This document shows, piece by piece, positions 9,021 to 17,416 of a DNA stretch of 64,000 nt; the first letter of the stretch is position 1, and each line of letters starts with the position of its first letter. The translations under genes were made by a program, and so were the position numbers. The DNA is from Leptotrichia sp. oral taxon 215 str. W9775. GTDB taxonomy: Bacteria > Fusobacteriota > Fusobacteriia > Fusobacteriales > Leptotrichiaceae. A model generated the notes under the pieces. It worked only from the letters and a program-made list of their open reading frames with translations. It was not told where the DNA came from and did no database searches. The stretch spans positions 62,001 through 126,000 of the forward strand of contig NZ_KI272824.1 of NCBI RefSeq assembly GCF_000469505.1, given 5' to 3'.

Positions 9021-9330
9021 TAATGGAGCTGTCTCAAAAATTAAAAATATGAAAGAACTGTCTCAAAATAGTAAGAATTAAATATAATATATGGAAAACT
9101 GTATTTTTTTCATTTACTAAAATTTTACTCATACAAAACAGTCATTTATTAAGGAAAAGTCAAAAACTTGCCTGAAGGCTCAGACAGATGACTTTTCCTA
9201 AATTCATTTCCTGTTTTACATTGTAAAATTCTAGATAATCCAAAAATATAGTTTTCCACATGTTTTTTAAATTTTTCTTTTTGAGACAGCTCTTCTATAT
9301 TATTTTTTGAGACAGTTTCTTTATTTTATG
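9021..9330. repeat. MITE-like large palindromic element, copy 1
   Basis: This fills most of the 500-base gap between the ChrA pair and potA and contains no gene. Two copies of a CTGTCTCAAAA-type repeat lie on the left (9025-9040, 9052-9069), and two inverted copies (TTTTTGAGACAG) lie on the right (9278-9292, 9303-9321). Inside them GGAAAACTGTATTTTT pairs with AAAAATATAGTTTTCC, and the apex is a hairpin of AGGAAAAGTCA with TGACTTTTCCT. It is homologous to the element at 61765-61980. A non-autonomous transposon (MITE) is the best explanation; the transcript could also act as a terminator for the genes on its left. Confidence 0.6.
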
Positions 9331-9422
9331 TGTATCTAGTATATATGAAATCCAATTTGCAGAAGAAATGTAAAAATATAAAAAATATTTTTCATATTTT
9401 TATATAAAATTTCAAAATAATG

Positions 9423-9459
9423 TGATATAATCAGATAAGTTTGTATTTTACAAACTTAT
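9423..9459 (+). promoter_or_regulatory. potA promoter overlapping a perfect palindrome
   Basis: An extended -10 (TGATATAAT, 9423-9431) is followed immediately by a palindrome, ATAAGTTTGT (9435-9444) / ACAAACTTAT (9450-9459). The predicted transcription start falls inside the palindrome, which suggests an operator; a T-run after the right arm also makes it terminator-like. Confidence 0.5.
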
Positions 9460-9506
9460 TTTTAAGTTAAAAAATTAATATAGTTGGGAGTTGAAAGGAG
9501 AAGACA

Positions 9507-10610
9507 TTGAAAAAAAATCTTGAAATCAAAAACGTAGGGAAAACCTTCGGAAAAGACGAAATTCTAAAAAATATCAACATTGAAATAAAAAAAGGAGAGT
9601 TTTTTTCATTGCTGGGACCATCAGGTTGCGGTAAGACGACATTGCTGAGAATGATTGCCGGGTTTATAAGGCCGGATAAAGGGTCTATTTCCATAAACGG
9701 AGAAGTTATAGATCATCTGAATCCTAATGAAAGGAACGTAAATACTGTTTTCCAGAACTATGCACTGTTTCCAAATATGACAGTATTTGAAAATGTGGCA
9801 TTTCCTTTGAAAATAAAGAAAACTGCAAAGGAAGAGATAGAAAAGGAAGTATTGAAATATCTTGAATTGGTGGGATTACAGGAACATAAGGATAAAATGC
9901 CTTCCAGCTTATCGGGAGGACAGAAACAGAGAGTTTCTATAGCCAGGGCGCTAATCAGCAAACCGGATGTATTACTGCTGGACGAACCACTTTCAGCCCT
10001 TGATGCAAAATTAAGACAGAAATTATTAATTGAACTGGATACTATACATGACGAAGTTGGAATAACATTCGTATTTGTAACTCATGACCAGGAGGAGGCA
10101 CTGAGTGTTTCTGACAGAATAGCAGTTATGAGTAAAGGGGAAGTTCTTCAGATAGGAACTCCAAATGAAATATATGAAATGCCTGCAAATGGATTTGTGG
10201 CAGACTTTATAGGAGAAACAAATTTCATTGAAGGAAAAGTTATTGAAGTGCATGACAAATATGGATATGCTGAAAATGATGAAATTGGAAGATTTAAAAT
10301 AGAACTTGATAAACCTGTAAAAGTGGGGGATAACGTAAAGCTTACACTTAGACCGGAAAAAATAAAGGTAGACACTGAGCCAAGATATACAGATAACGAC
10401 AACTATAAAGTAATAAAAGGAACTGTAGATGAAGTTATTTATACTGGATTCCAGAGTAAATTGTTTATAAAAGTTGATGGAATGAATAAACTGATAAAAG
10501 TTTATGATCAGCATAGAAACTTCCTGACTGAGGAAGAGCTTTTCGAATGGAAAGAAAAAGTTTATTTTTACTGGCATTATGAAGATGCTTACTTAGTGGA
10601 GGTGAACTGA
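9507..10610 (+). CDS. potA: spermidine/putrescine ABC transporter ATP-binding protein PotA
   Basis: 367 residues. The nucleotide-binding domain has Walker A GPSGCGKTT, signature LSGGQKQRV, Walker B LLLDEPLSALDAKLRQK and the H-loop FVTHDQEEAL. Residues from about 235 on form the TOBE regulatory domain of the CUT/POT subgroup. It energises polyamine uptake through PotB and PotC. The start is TTG 9507, six bases after AAAGGAG, with no ATG nearby. It is followed directly by potB with a two-base gap. Because no potD lies here, related substrates of this transporter class cannot be excluded. Confidence 0.92.
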   Translation: MKKNLEIKNVGKTFGKDEILKNINIEIKKGEFFSLLGPSGCGKTTLLRMIAGFIRPDKGSISINGEVIDHLNPNERNVNTVFQNYALFPNMTVFENVAFPLKIKKTAKEEIEKEVLKYLELVGLQEHKDKMPSSLSGGQKQRVSIARALISKPDVLLLDEPLSALDAKLRQKLLIELDTIHDEVGITFVFVTHDQEEALSVSDRIAVMSKGEVLQIGTPNEIYEMPANGFVADFIGETNFIEGKVIEVHDKYGYAENDEIGRFKIELDKPVKVGDNVKLTLRPEKIKVDTEPRYTDNDNYKVIKGTVDEVIYTGFQSKLFIKVDGMNKLIKVYDQHRNFLTEEELFEWKEKVYFYWHYEDAYLVEVN

Positions 10611-10612
10611 TA

Positions 10613-11479
10613 TTGGCAAAGAAAAAAATAAAAAAAATAAATGAAAATGGCCCTTTAAAATGGATATATTATCTGCCGATCAGTTTATGGATGACACTGT
10701 TTTTCGGTATACCGACACTTATAATAATAATTTTCAGTTTTTTGAAAAAAGGTGCCTATGGTGGAATTGCAATGCCAATAAAACAGACATTGGCTGCCTA
10801 CAAACTGCTGTTTACTTCAAGCGATATTTTAAAAATATCTATTAAAACAATAAATATATCATTCTGGATAACTGCTATAACTTTATTTCTGGCGTTACCT
10901 GTTGCCTATTATATTTCAAGATCAAAGTACAAGAATTTGTGGTTACTGCTTATAGTAATCCCTTTCTGGACTAATTTTCTTGTAAGAATTTTTTCCTTCA
11001 TAGCAATACTAGGAAATAAAGGGATTGTAAACCATTTTCTTATGAAAATATTTGGAATGAAAGAACCGCTGGCACTTCTGTATAATAGAAATGCAGTAAT
11101 AATAATAAGTGTATATGTATTTTTACCTTATGCGATACTGCCTCTGTATTCAGCAATTGAAAAATTTGATTTTTCACTGCTTGATGCGGCAAGTGATTTA
11201 GGAGCAAACAAGTTTCAGGCTTTAGTTAGAGTTTTTCTTCCCGGAATAAAATCAGGAATGGTTACTGCAACAATATTTACTCTTGTTCCGGCAATAGGTT
11301 CATATGCTGTTCCTGACCTTGTAGGAGGAACAGACGGAGTAATGCTTGGAAATATTATTGCAAACAGAATGTTTCAGCTTAGGGACTGGCCTACAGCTTC
11401 AGCAATTTCAACAGTTTTCATAGTAATAACAACTTTTGGAGTATGGCTGTCAATGAAAATGGAAAAGGAGGAAGAATAA
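10613..11479 (+). CDS. potB: polyamine ABC transporter permease PotB
   Basis: 288 residues with about six membrane segments and the EAA-type cytoplasmic loop LLDAASDLGANKFQALVRVFLPGI, which couples permease to ATPase. It is the first of two homologous permeases of the inner-membrane channel. The start is TTG 10613 after a GGAGGTGA site located within the end of potA, so the pair is translationally linked. The stop codon overlaps the ATG of potC by one base. The family assignment is firm; the exact substrate (spermidine or putrescine) is by homology only. Confidence 0.92.
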   Translation: MAKKKIKKINENGPLKWIYYLPISLWMTLFFGIPTLIIIIFSFLKKGAYGGIAMPIKQTLAAYKLLFTSSDILKISIKTINISFWITAITLFLALPVAYYISRSKYKNLWLLLIVIPFWTNFLVRIFSFIAILGNKGIVNHFLMKIFGMKEPLALLYNRNAVIIISVYVFLPYAILPLYSAIEKFDFSLLDAASDLGANKFQALVRVFLPGIKSGMVTATIFTLVPAIGSYAVPDLVGGTDGVMLGNIIANRMFQLRDWPTASAISTVFIVITTFGVWLSMKMEKEEE

Positions 11480-12270
11480 TGAATGAAAAAAGAAGAATTT
11501 CACTGTTGTTTTTCGTACTTGTAATGATATTTTTCTATTTGCCTATAGTGATGCTTGTAACATTATCGTTTAATAATTCAAAAAACTTTTTATGGACAGG
11601 TTTTTCACTGAAATGGTATATAGAACTGTTTACAAGCTCTCCTGATTTGTGGCAGGCTTTTGGAAGAAGTATTCTTATAGGTTTAACATCGTCAGTATTT
11701 TCAGTATTTATAGCAACATTTGGAGCAATAGGAATAAAATGGTACAATTCCAGATTGAAAAATTATGTAAAGTTCCTGAATTATATACCGCTTATACTGC
11801 CTGACCTTATAATAGGGGTGGCACTGCTTATATTCTTTAACATGCAGATAGGTGCATATCAAGGTATGGAACTTGGAATGAAGACTATATTTATAGCTCA
11901 CACTACATTTAATATTCCGTTTTCATTGTTTATAATAATGGCGAGACTGGATGAATTTGACTATTCAATAGTTGAGGCTGCAAGAGATCTGGGAGCAAAT
12001 GAATTTCAGACTTTGATTAAGGTTATACTGCCTTCCATGATGCCGGGAATAATATCTGCGTTCCTGATGGCGATGACTTTGTCGCTGGATGACTTTGTAA
12101 TTACAAGCTTTGTTACAGGAACAAATTCAAATACATTGCCAGTTCAGATATATTCAATGATTAAATTTGGAGTTTCCCCTGTAATAAATGCATTATCGAC
12201 TATATTAATAATAGGAACTATTATTTTATCCCTGTCGAGCAGAAAATTACAGAAATATATGCTTAATTAA
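11479..12270 (+). CDS. potC: polyamine ABC transporter permease PotC
   Basis: 263 residues with six predicted membrane segments and the coupling loop IVEAARDLGANEFQTLIKVILPSMMPGI. It pairs with PotB to form the channel. The ATG at 11479 overlaps the potB stop; a longer frame beginning at 11443 lies inside potB and is rejected. In most genomes potD, the periplasmic binding protein, follows; here the next gene is a DEAD-box helicase after a 212-base gap, so the binding protein must be encoded elsewhere or be absent. Confidence 0.92.
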   Translation: MNEKRRISLLFFVLVMIFFYLPIVMLVTLSFNNSKNFLWTGFSLKWYIELFTSSPDLWQAFGRSILIGLTSSVFSVFIATFGAIGIKWYNSRLKNYVKFLNYIPLILPDLIIGVALLIFFNMQIGAYQGMELGMKTIFIAHTTFNIPFSLFIIMARLDEFDYSIVEAARDLGANEFQTLIKVILPSMMPGIISAFLMAMTLSLDDFVITSFVTGTNSNTLPVQIYSMIKFGVSPVINALSTILIIGTIILSLSSRKLQKYMLN

Positions 12271-12355
12271 TAGTGGAAAATTCGATGAAAATACAGGTAT
12301 GGGAAAATAAAAAAAACAATATTCAAAAAATAAATGAGCAGAATTTTAAAAAATA

Positions 12356-12364
12356 TGATATAAT
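12356..12364 (+). promoter_or_regulatory. extended -10 promoter before the DEAD-box helicase gene
   Basis: TGATATAAT at 12356-12364 is an extended -10 with no good -35. It lies about 119 bases before the start codon, leaving a long A/T-rich 5' leader, a common feature of cold- or growth-regulated helicase genes. Confidence 0.45.
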
Positions 12365-12482
12365 AGGATGTATTAAATTTATTAATAGCTATGATATATC
12401 AAAATTATAATATATAATAAAGATATTTACACAGAATATCAGATACGCAAAATGCAAGATGTAAAGGAAGGTAAAAAAAGAA

Positions 12483-14252
12483 ATGCAAAAATTTGAAGAT
12501 TTCGGATTAAGTATTGAAGTACTTGATGCGTTAGAAAAAAAAGGATTTGAAGAACCAAGTGATATACAGAAATTAGTTATACCCGAATTATTAAAGGAAA
12601 GAACACACCTTATAGGACAGGCACAAACAGGAACAGGAAAAACTGCCGCTTTTGGAATACCAATACTGGAAACAGTTGAAGCTGACAAAACGGTAAAAGC
12701 TCTGATACTGGCACCTACAAGGGAACTGGCAAACCAGGTTGCAGATGAAATCTACTCTTTAAAGGGTAAAAAGGACATCAGGGTTCTGGCTGTATATGGA
12801 GGAGCTTCCATAGAAAATCAGATAAAGAAACTTAAATCTGGAGTGGACATTGTAGTTGGAACTCCTGGAAGAGTAATGGATCTGATGAGAAAGAAAGTAT
12901 TAAAGGTAAATAATCTTGACTATTTTGTCCTTGATGAAGCTGATGAAATGCTTAACATGGGATTCCTGGAAGATATTGAACTTATACTTGAAGAAACAAA
13001 TGATGAAAAGAAAATGTTATTTTTCTCAGCTACAATGCCTAAAGCAATAATGGACATTGCTAAAAAGTTTATGGATGACTACAAGCTTTTAAAGGTTAAA
13101 AAACAGGAACTTACAACAGATCTGACAGAACAGATTTATTATGAAGTTAAACAGGAAGACAAGTTTGAAGCACTTTGCAGAGTTTTAGACTATACTCAGG
13201 ATTTTTATGGAATTGTTTTCTGCCGTACAAAATCTGAAGTAGATGATGTTACAAATAGACTTAAGGCAAGAAACTACGATGCTGAATGTATTCATGGGGA
13301 TATAACTCAGGGATTAAGACAGAAAGCTCTTGACCTTTTCAAGAAAAAAGTACTTACAATACTTGTAGCGACAGATGTTGCAGCAAGAGGAATAGATGTA
13401 AGTAACCTTACGCATGTTATAAACTATGCTATACCTCAGGAAGCAGAATCTTACGTTCATAGAATAGGAAGAACTGGAAGAGCGGGGCATAAAGGGATAG
13501 CAATAACATTTGTAACGCCTAGGGAAGCAAGAACTCTGGCTCAGATAAAGAGAGTTACAAAGACTGACATTAAAAGGGAATCAATACCAAACGTAAGTGA
13601 AATAATAGAAGCAAAGAAAGAAGCTTTAATTGCTTATATTGATGAAATAATAAAAGAAGAAGACTACACAAGCTATGAAAGTTTTGCAGACAAACTGCTT
13701 GAAGAAAGAGATGCAAGACAGGTTGTTTCTTCGATTTTAAGACACTTCTATGAGGATGAATTCCTGCCTGAAAGTTATGGAGAAATACAGGATGTCAAGG
13801 TAAAAATTGAAGACAAGACAAGACTTTTCATTGCTCTTGGAAGCAAGGACGGATACAATCCTGGAAGACTGCTTGACCTGTTAAATAAAAAGGCAAAAAC
13901 TCCTGGAAGAAAAGTTAAGGATATTAAGATAATGGATAAATATTCATTTATAACTGTACCTTTACAGGAAGCTGAATTCATAATGAGAGCACTGAACTCT
14001 AAAAAGGATTCAAAACCATTAGTTGAAAAGGCAACTGGAGGAGTATCAGGAGGTGGATCTTCAGAAGGTAAAAAAAGAGGAAGAAGATCGGAAAAAGATT
14101 CTAAAAAGAAAAAATCAGGTGAAAAGGAAAAATCTTCAAGAAGATCTAAAAAATCAGATGATAAAAAGACTTCTTCAAAATCTAAGGAAAAAAAATCAAA
14201 AGATAAATCAAAAAAGTCAGATAAATCATCTGGAAGAAGTAAAAAGAAGTAA
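12483..14252 (+). CDS. DEAD-box ATP-dependent RNA helicase (CshA/DeaD type)
   Basis: 589 residues. Motifs appear in order: Q-motif FEDFGLSIEVLDALEKKGF, I AQTGTGKTAAF, Ia APTRELANQ, II LDEADEML, III FSATMP, V ATDVAARGID and VI HRIGRTGRAG. After the two RecA domains come a dimerisation-like segment and a DbpA-type RNA-binding domain (about 448-520, RLFIALGSKDGYNPGRLLDLL). The last 60 or so residues are a low-complexity Lys/Ser/Arg tail. It remodels RNA during ribosome assembly or mRNA decay. The single-gene unit has a long leader and is followed by a hairpin. Confidence 0.93.
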   Translation: MQKFEDFGLSIEVLDALEKKGFEEPSDIQKLVIPELLKERTHLIGQAQTGTGKTAAFGIPILETVEADKTVKALILAPTRELANQVADEIYSLKGKKDIRVLAVYGGASIENQIKKLKSGVDIVVGTPGRVMDLMRKKVLKVNNLDYFVLDEADEMLNMGFLEDIELILEETNDEKKMLFFSATMPKAIMDIAKKFMDDYKLLKVKKQELTTDLTEQIYYEVKQEDKFEALCRVLDYTQDFYGIVFCRTKSEVDDVTNRLKARNYDAECIHGDITQGLRQKALDLFKKKVLTILVATDVAARGIDVSNLTHVINYAIPQEAESYVHRIGRTGRAGHKGIAITFVTPREARTLAQIKRVTKTDIKRESIPNVSEIIEAKKEALIAYIDEIIKEEDYTSYESFADKLLEERDARQVVSSILRHFYEDEFLPESYGEIQDVKVKIEDKTRLFIALGSKDGYNPGRLLDLLNKKAKTPGRKVKDIKIMDKYSFITVPLQEAEFIMRALNSKKDSKPLVEKATGGVSGGGSSEGKKRGRRSEKDSKKKKSGEKEKSSRRSKKSDDKKTSSKSKEKKSKDKSKKSDKSSGRSKKK

Positions 14253-14280
14253 ATAAAGAATAAGGTTCACTTTTATTAGA

Positions 14281-14340
14281 GAGGGGCTGTTTTAAAGGTA
14301 AAAGGATTTTTAAATCGATACTTTTGGAACGGCTCCTTTA
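14281..14340 (+). terminator. hairpin terminator after the helicase gene
   Basis: GGGGCTGTTTTAAAGG (from 14283) pairs, with G-U pairs, with CTTTTGGAACGGCTCC (ending near 14337), followed by TTTATTA. The left arm resembles the CTGTCTCAAAA repeats seen elsewhere in the window. Confidence 0.55.
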
Positions 14341-14354
14341 TTACAATTTATGTA

Positions 14355-14383
14355 TTGACAAAAGGAAGAAAAAATAATATTAT
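14355..14383 (+). promoter_or_regulatory. sigma-70 promoter for the HAD phosphatase gene
   Basis: Perfect TTGACA (14355-14360), 17-base spacer, TATTAT (14378-14383), 58 bases before the start codon. Confidence 0.7.
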
Positions 14384-14441
14384 ATATTAAAATGACTAAG
14401 AAGTCACTTATTAGGAATTATGAAAAGATGAGAGGTGAAAA

Positions 14442-15137
14442 ATGTATAAAACAATATTACTTGATATTGATAATACACTATTTGACTATCCAAAAGCTGA
14501 AAAATATGCAATAAAGGCAACATTTGAAGATTTTGATTTTTTCAGTAATGGAAGTGAAAGTGAATTTGAAGAAATAAAAAAGGAATATAAAGCTATAAAT
14601 GATTTGCTATGGGAAAAACTGGAAAAAGGGGAAATTACAAGTACAGAACTGAAGATTGAGAGATTTAGAATGTTATTTGAAAAAGCAAATTTGAGTTACA
14701 ATCCTGAAGAGTTTAGTAAACAATATCTGAAACGTCTCGGAGAAGGAGCGTTTCTTCTTGACGGAGCTGAAGAGGTGTGCAAGTACTTATATGGGAAATA
14801 CAAGCTTGGAATAGTTACTAATGGAATGAAGGAAGTCCAGTATTCAAGGATTGGAAAATCTCCAATAGGAAAATATATAGATAAAATAATAATTTCGGAA
14901 GAAGTAGGGATAAGTAAGCCAAATCCAGGAATTTTTGAATATGCCCTGAAGGAACTTGGAACTGAGGATAAAAAAGAGGCTATAATGGTGGGGGATTCCC
15001 TGTCGGCAGATATTCAGGGAGGAATTAATTTTGGAATAGATACATGCTGGGTAAATCTGAAAAAGGATGCTCCAAACGATAAAATAAAGCCAAAATATGT
15101 TGTTACAAAATTAGAAGAAATATGCAATATTTTATAA
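14442..15137 (+). CDS. HAD-superfamily phosphatase, YjjG/YfnB-like nucleotidase
   Basis: 231 residues. The HAD motifs are clear: motif I LLDIDNTLFDYPKAEKYA (nucleophile Asp with DxDxT), motif II IVTNGM, motif III lysine in ISKPNPGIFEYAL and motif IV MVGDSLSADIQGG. A four-helix cap inserted after motif I is typical of the YjjG subfamily of pyrimidine-nucleotide 5'-nucleotidases that clean up non-canonical nucleotides. The substrate is inferred only from subfamily resemblance. It has its own promoter and lies 14 bases upstream of the patatin autotransporter gene. Confidence 0.88.
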   Translation: MYKTILLDIDNTLFDYPKAEKYAIKATFEDFDFFSNGSESEFEEIKKEYKAINDLLWEKLEKGEITSTELKIERFRMLFEKANLSYNPEEFSKQYLKRLGEGAFLLDGAEEVCKYLYGKYKLGIVTNGMKEVQYSRIGKSPIGKYIDKIIISEEVGISKPNPGIFEYALKELGTEDKKEAIMVGDSLSADIQGGINFGIDTCWVNLKKDAPNDKIKPKYVVTKLEEICNIL

Positions 15138-15151
15138 AAGGCAGGTAAAAT

Positions 15152-17314
15152 ATGGGAAAAATTAGAAAAATAATATATGCGATATTTTTATTTGTTTTAA
15201 TTGGAAACAGTGTATTTGCACAGGAAGATAAGCGTGTAGGCCTTGTCCTCAGTGGAGGGACAGCAAGAGGACTGGCACATATAGGAGTACTGAAGGTGCT
15301 GGAGGAAGAGAAGGTTCCTGTGGAATATGTAACGGGAACAAGTATGGGAAGTATTATTGGAGGGCTTTACAGCATAGGGTATACTCCTGATGAAATAGAA
15401 AAAATTGCATTAGAAATGGACTGGATAAGTCTTTTCAATGACAGTATAGAAAGAAAGGACAAGGGAATATCAAGAAATCTGATAGAAGACAGGAATACTA
15501 TGGTACTTCCTATGGAAAAATTCATACCGAAAATTCCTTCAGGAGCAGTTGGAGGGAAAAGTGCCAGTGAACAGCTGAATAATCTGTTTTTTGGTGTTCT
15601 GGAAGTAAATGATTTTAAAAAATTTCCTAAAAAATTTGCACTTGTGGCAACAGATCTGAATACAGGAGAAAGAGTCATGATAGACAGGGGTTCAATTGCA
15701 ACTGCTGTAAGATCAAGCCTTTCCATACCGTCAGTTTTTAATCCGGTTCAGGATGGAGAAAGACTTTATGTGGACGGAGGAGTTGTAAGAAATCTGCCTG
15801 TTCAGGATGTGAAGGTGCTGGGGGCAGACTATACAATAGGAGTAAACGTAGGAGAAGGTTTTTCTAAAAGGGATCCTGAAAAACTTAATATAGCCGGAGT
15901 AATATCTGACTCAATGACAATAGCAGGTAGGCAGGAAGTTGAAAGACAGATAAGAATGCTTGATTTATACATGACACCAAACCTTGAAAAAATAGAATCA
16001 TATGATTTTGGGAAGGTGAAGGAAATAATAGCTGCCGGAGAAAAGGTGGCCAGGGATAATATAGAAAGCATAAGAAAGTTAAGTAATCCTGAAAAATTTG
16101 CAGAACTGGAAGAAAAAAGACGTGAATTCAGAAAAACATGGAAAGATGAATATGATATAAAGCATGTTGAAATCAGAGGAAATAAGAAGTATGAGAAAAA
16201 ATATTTTAATAAATATCTTCCAAAAAATTTAGGAATGATGAAAAAAAGTGACATGGAAAAAATTGTTGATGAACTGTATGGAAATGGAGATTTTTCCACT
16301 GTCTACTATGAAGTGAAAAATAACGACACTTTAGTAATAAATGTCCAGGAAAAGGCAGGAGACTACCTGACACTTTCCGGAAATGTAAATAATGAGGATA
16401 TGGCAACTGTAACTGTGGGTATACAGGGAAATAAGACCATAAATAACGCAGATACAAGATATAGGCTGAATGGAATAATTGCAAATGAATATGGAGTAAA
16501 CGGATCAGGAATAATGGCAATTGGAAAGGATAACAGAGTTCTGTTTATAGGAAATTTTGACTTCAGGAAGGATATTATAAAAAACCAGTATTATGCAGGA
16601 AATAAATATGAATTTAATAACAGAAGATTTAAAGCCGGAATAGGACTAGGTATGGAAATTAGTAAAAACACACTCTTGCTTTTAGGTGGAGGATACGAAA
16701 TGTCTCATGTTAAGGGGCATATGGATGAAAAGGAAAGTGCAAAAATAAGATTCCCTTATCTTGAAGCATCACTTACACAGGATAGCAGGGATTCCATAGC
16801 TTTTCCTACGAAAGGGACATATCTGAAGGCAGAATATACAGTAGCAAATTCTAAAAATGCAGAATTTAATGCCCTGTATGCTAAAGCCGAAGTAAATATC
16901 CCATTAGGAAAAAATTTAACACTTACACCTGGAGTGGCATACATTACAAGTGACGGTGAAAAAATTCCTGAAACATACAGGCCAAAAATGGGAGGATTTC
17001 AGGAGGGATACTATTCATTAGCATTTGATGGAGTTCCTGCAGACAAAATAAGAGGAAATAGTATTTTTGTCGGTAAAATAAATATGCAGTATAAATTTTC
17101 AAGAATTATATTTGTGGGAGCAAATGCATCATTTGCAACTGTTTCTGATAAAAGTTACAGTTTTGGGAAAGAAAAAAAGGAAAGTTATGGATTGGGATTA
17201 GGAGTAAGAACACCTTTAGGCCCTGGATATGTGGGAGTTGCCAAAAGTCCGGGAGAAGATGTGAGATATTTCCTGAATTTTGGATATGATCCAAAATCAT
17301 TTAATGAAAATTAG
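15152..17314 (+). CDS. patatin-like phospholipase autotransporter (type Vd, FplA-like)
   Basis: 720 residues. A signal peptide (about 1-24, ending VFAQE) leads into a patatin lipase domain with the oxyanion motif GGTARGLAHIG, the nucleophile elbow GTSMGS and the catalytic Asp in VDGG. Around 330-400 lies a POTRA-like module (VEIRGNKKYEKKYFNKYLP), and the rest is rich in alternating beta strands, consistent with a 16-strand outer-membrane barrel of the BamA type. This order matches type Vd autotransporters such as FplA of Fusobacterium nucleatum, a surface phospholipase A1. It implies a Gram-negative envelope. It is probably co-transcribed with the HAD gene. Confidence 0.9.
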   Translation: MGKIRKIIYAIFLFVLIGNSVFAQEDKRVGLVLSGGTARGLAHIGVLKVLEEEKVPVEYVTGTSMGSIIGGLYSIGYTPDEIEKIALEMDWISLFNDSIERKDKGISRNLIEDRNTMVLPMEKFIPKIPSGAVGGKSASEQLNNLFFGVLEVNDFKKFPKKFALVATDLNTGERVMIDRGSIATAVRSSLSIPSVFNPVQDGERLYVDGGVVRNLPVQDVKVLGADYTIGVNVGEGFSKRDPEKLNIAGVISDSMTIAGRQEVERQIRMLDLYMTPNLEKIESYDFGKVKEIIAAGEKVARDNIESIRKLSNPEKFAELEEKRREFRKTWKDEYDIKHVEIRGNKKYEKKYFNKYLPKNLGMMKKSDMEKIVDELYGNGDFSTVYYEVKNNDTLVINVQEKAGDYLTLSGNVNNEDMATVTVGIQGNKTINNADTRYRLNGIIANEYGVNGSGIMAIGKDNRVLFIGNFDFRKDIIKNQYYAGNKYEFNNRRFKAGIGLGMEISKNTLLLLGGGYEMSHVKGHMDEKESAKIRFPYLEASLTQDSRDSIAFPTKGTYLKAEYTVANSKNAEFNALYAKAEVNIPLGKNLTLTPGVAYITSDGEKIPETYRPKMGGFQEGYYSLAFDGVPADKIRGNSIFVGKINMQYKFSRIIFVGANASFATVSDKSYSFGKEKKESYGLGLGVRTPLGPGYVGVAKSPGEDVRYFLNFGYDPKSFNEN

Positions 17315-17342
17315 ATACAAAAATAACAGAATGAAAGGAGAT

Positions 17343-17413
17343 TATGAGGCTATATCAAAATTTATAAAATATGAAAAATATTATTATTCTTTAATTTTTG
17401 AGACAGCCTCATA
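17343..17413. repeat. short inverted repeat related to the CTGTCTCAAAA family
   Basis: TATGAGGCTATATCAAAAT (17343-17361) is the near-perfect inverse of ATTTTTGAGACAGCCTCATA (17394-17413), with about 30 A/T bases between. It lies after the patatin gene and runs up to the next start codon. It could be the transcript terminator of the patatin operon or a minimal MITE related to the copies at 9021 and 61765. Confidence 0.55.
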
Positions 17414-17416
17414 GAA

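Noticed and set aside
12271..12482. Remnant of potD downstream of potC
   Set aside because: None of the three forward frames shows PotD-like motifs; the region is A/T-rich leader with a promoter for the helicase.
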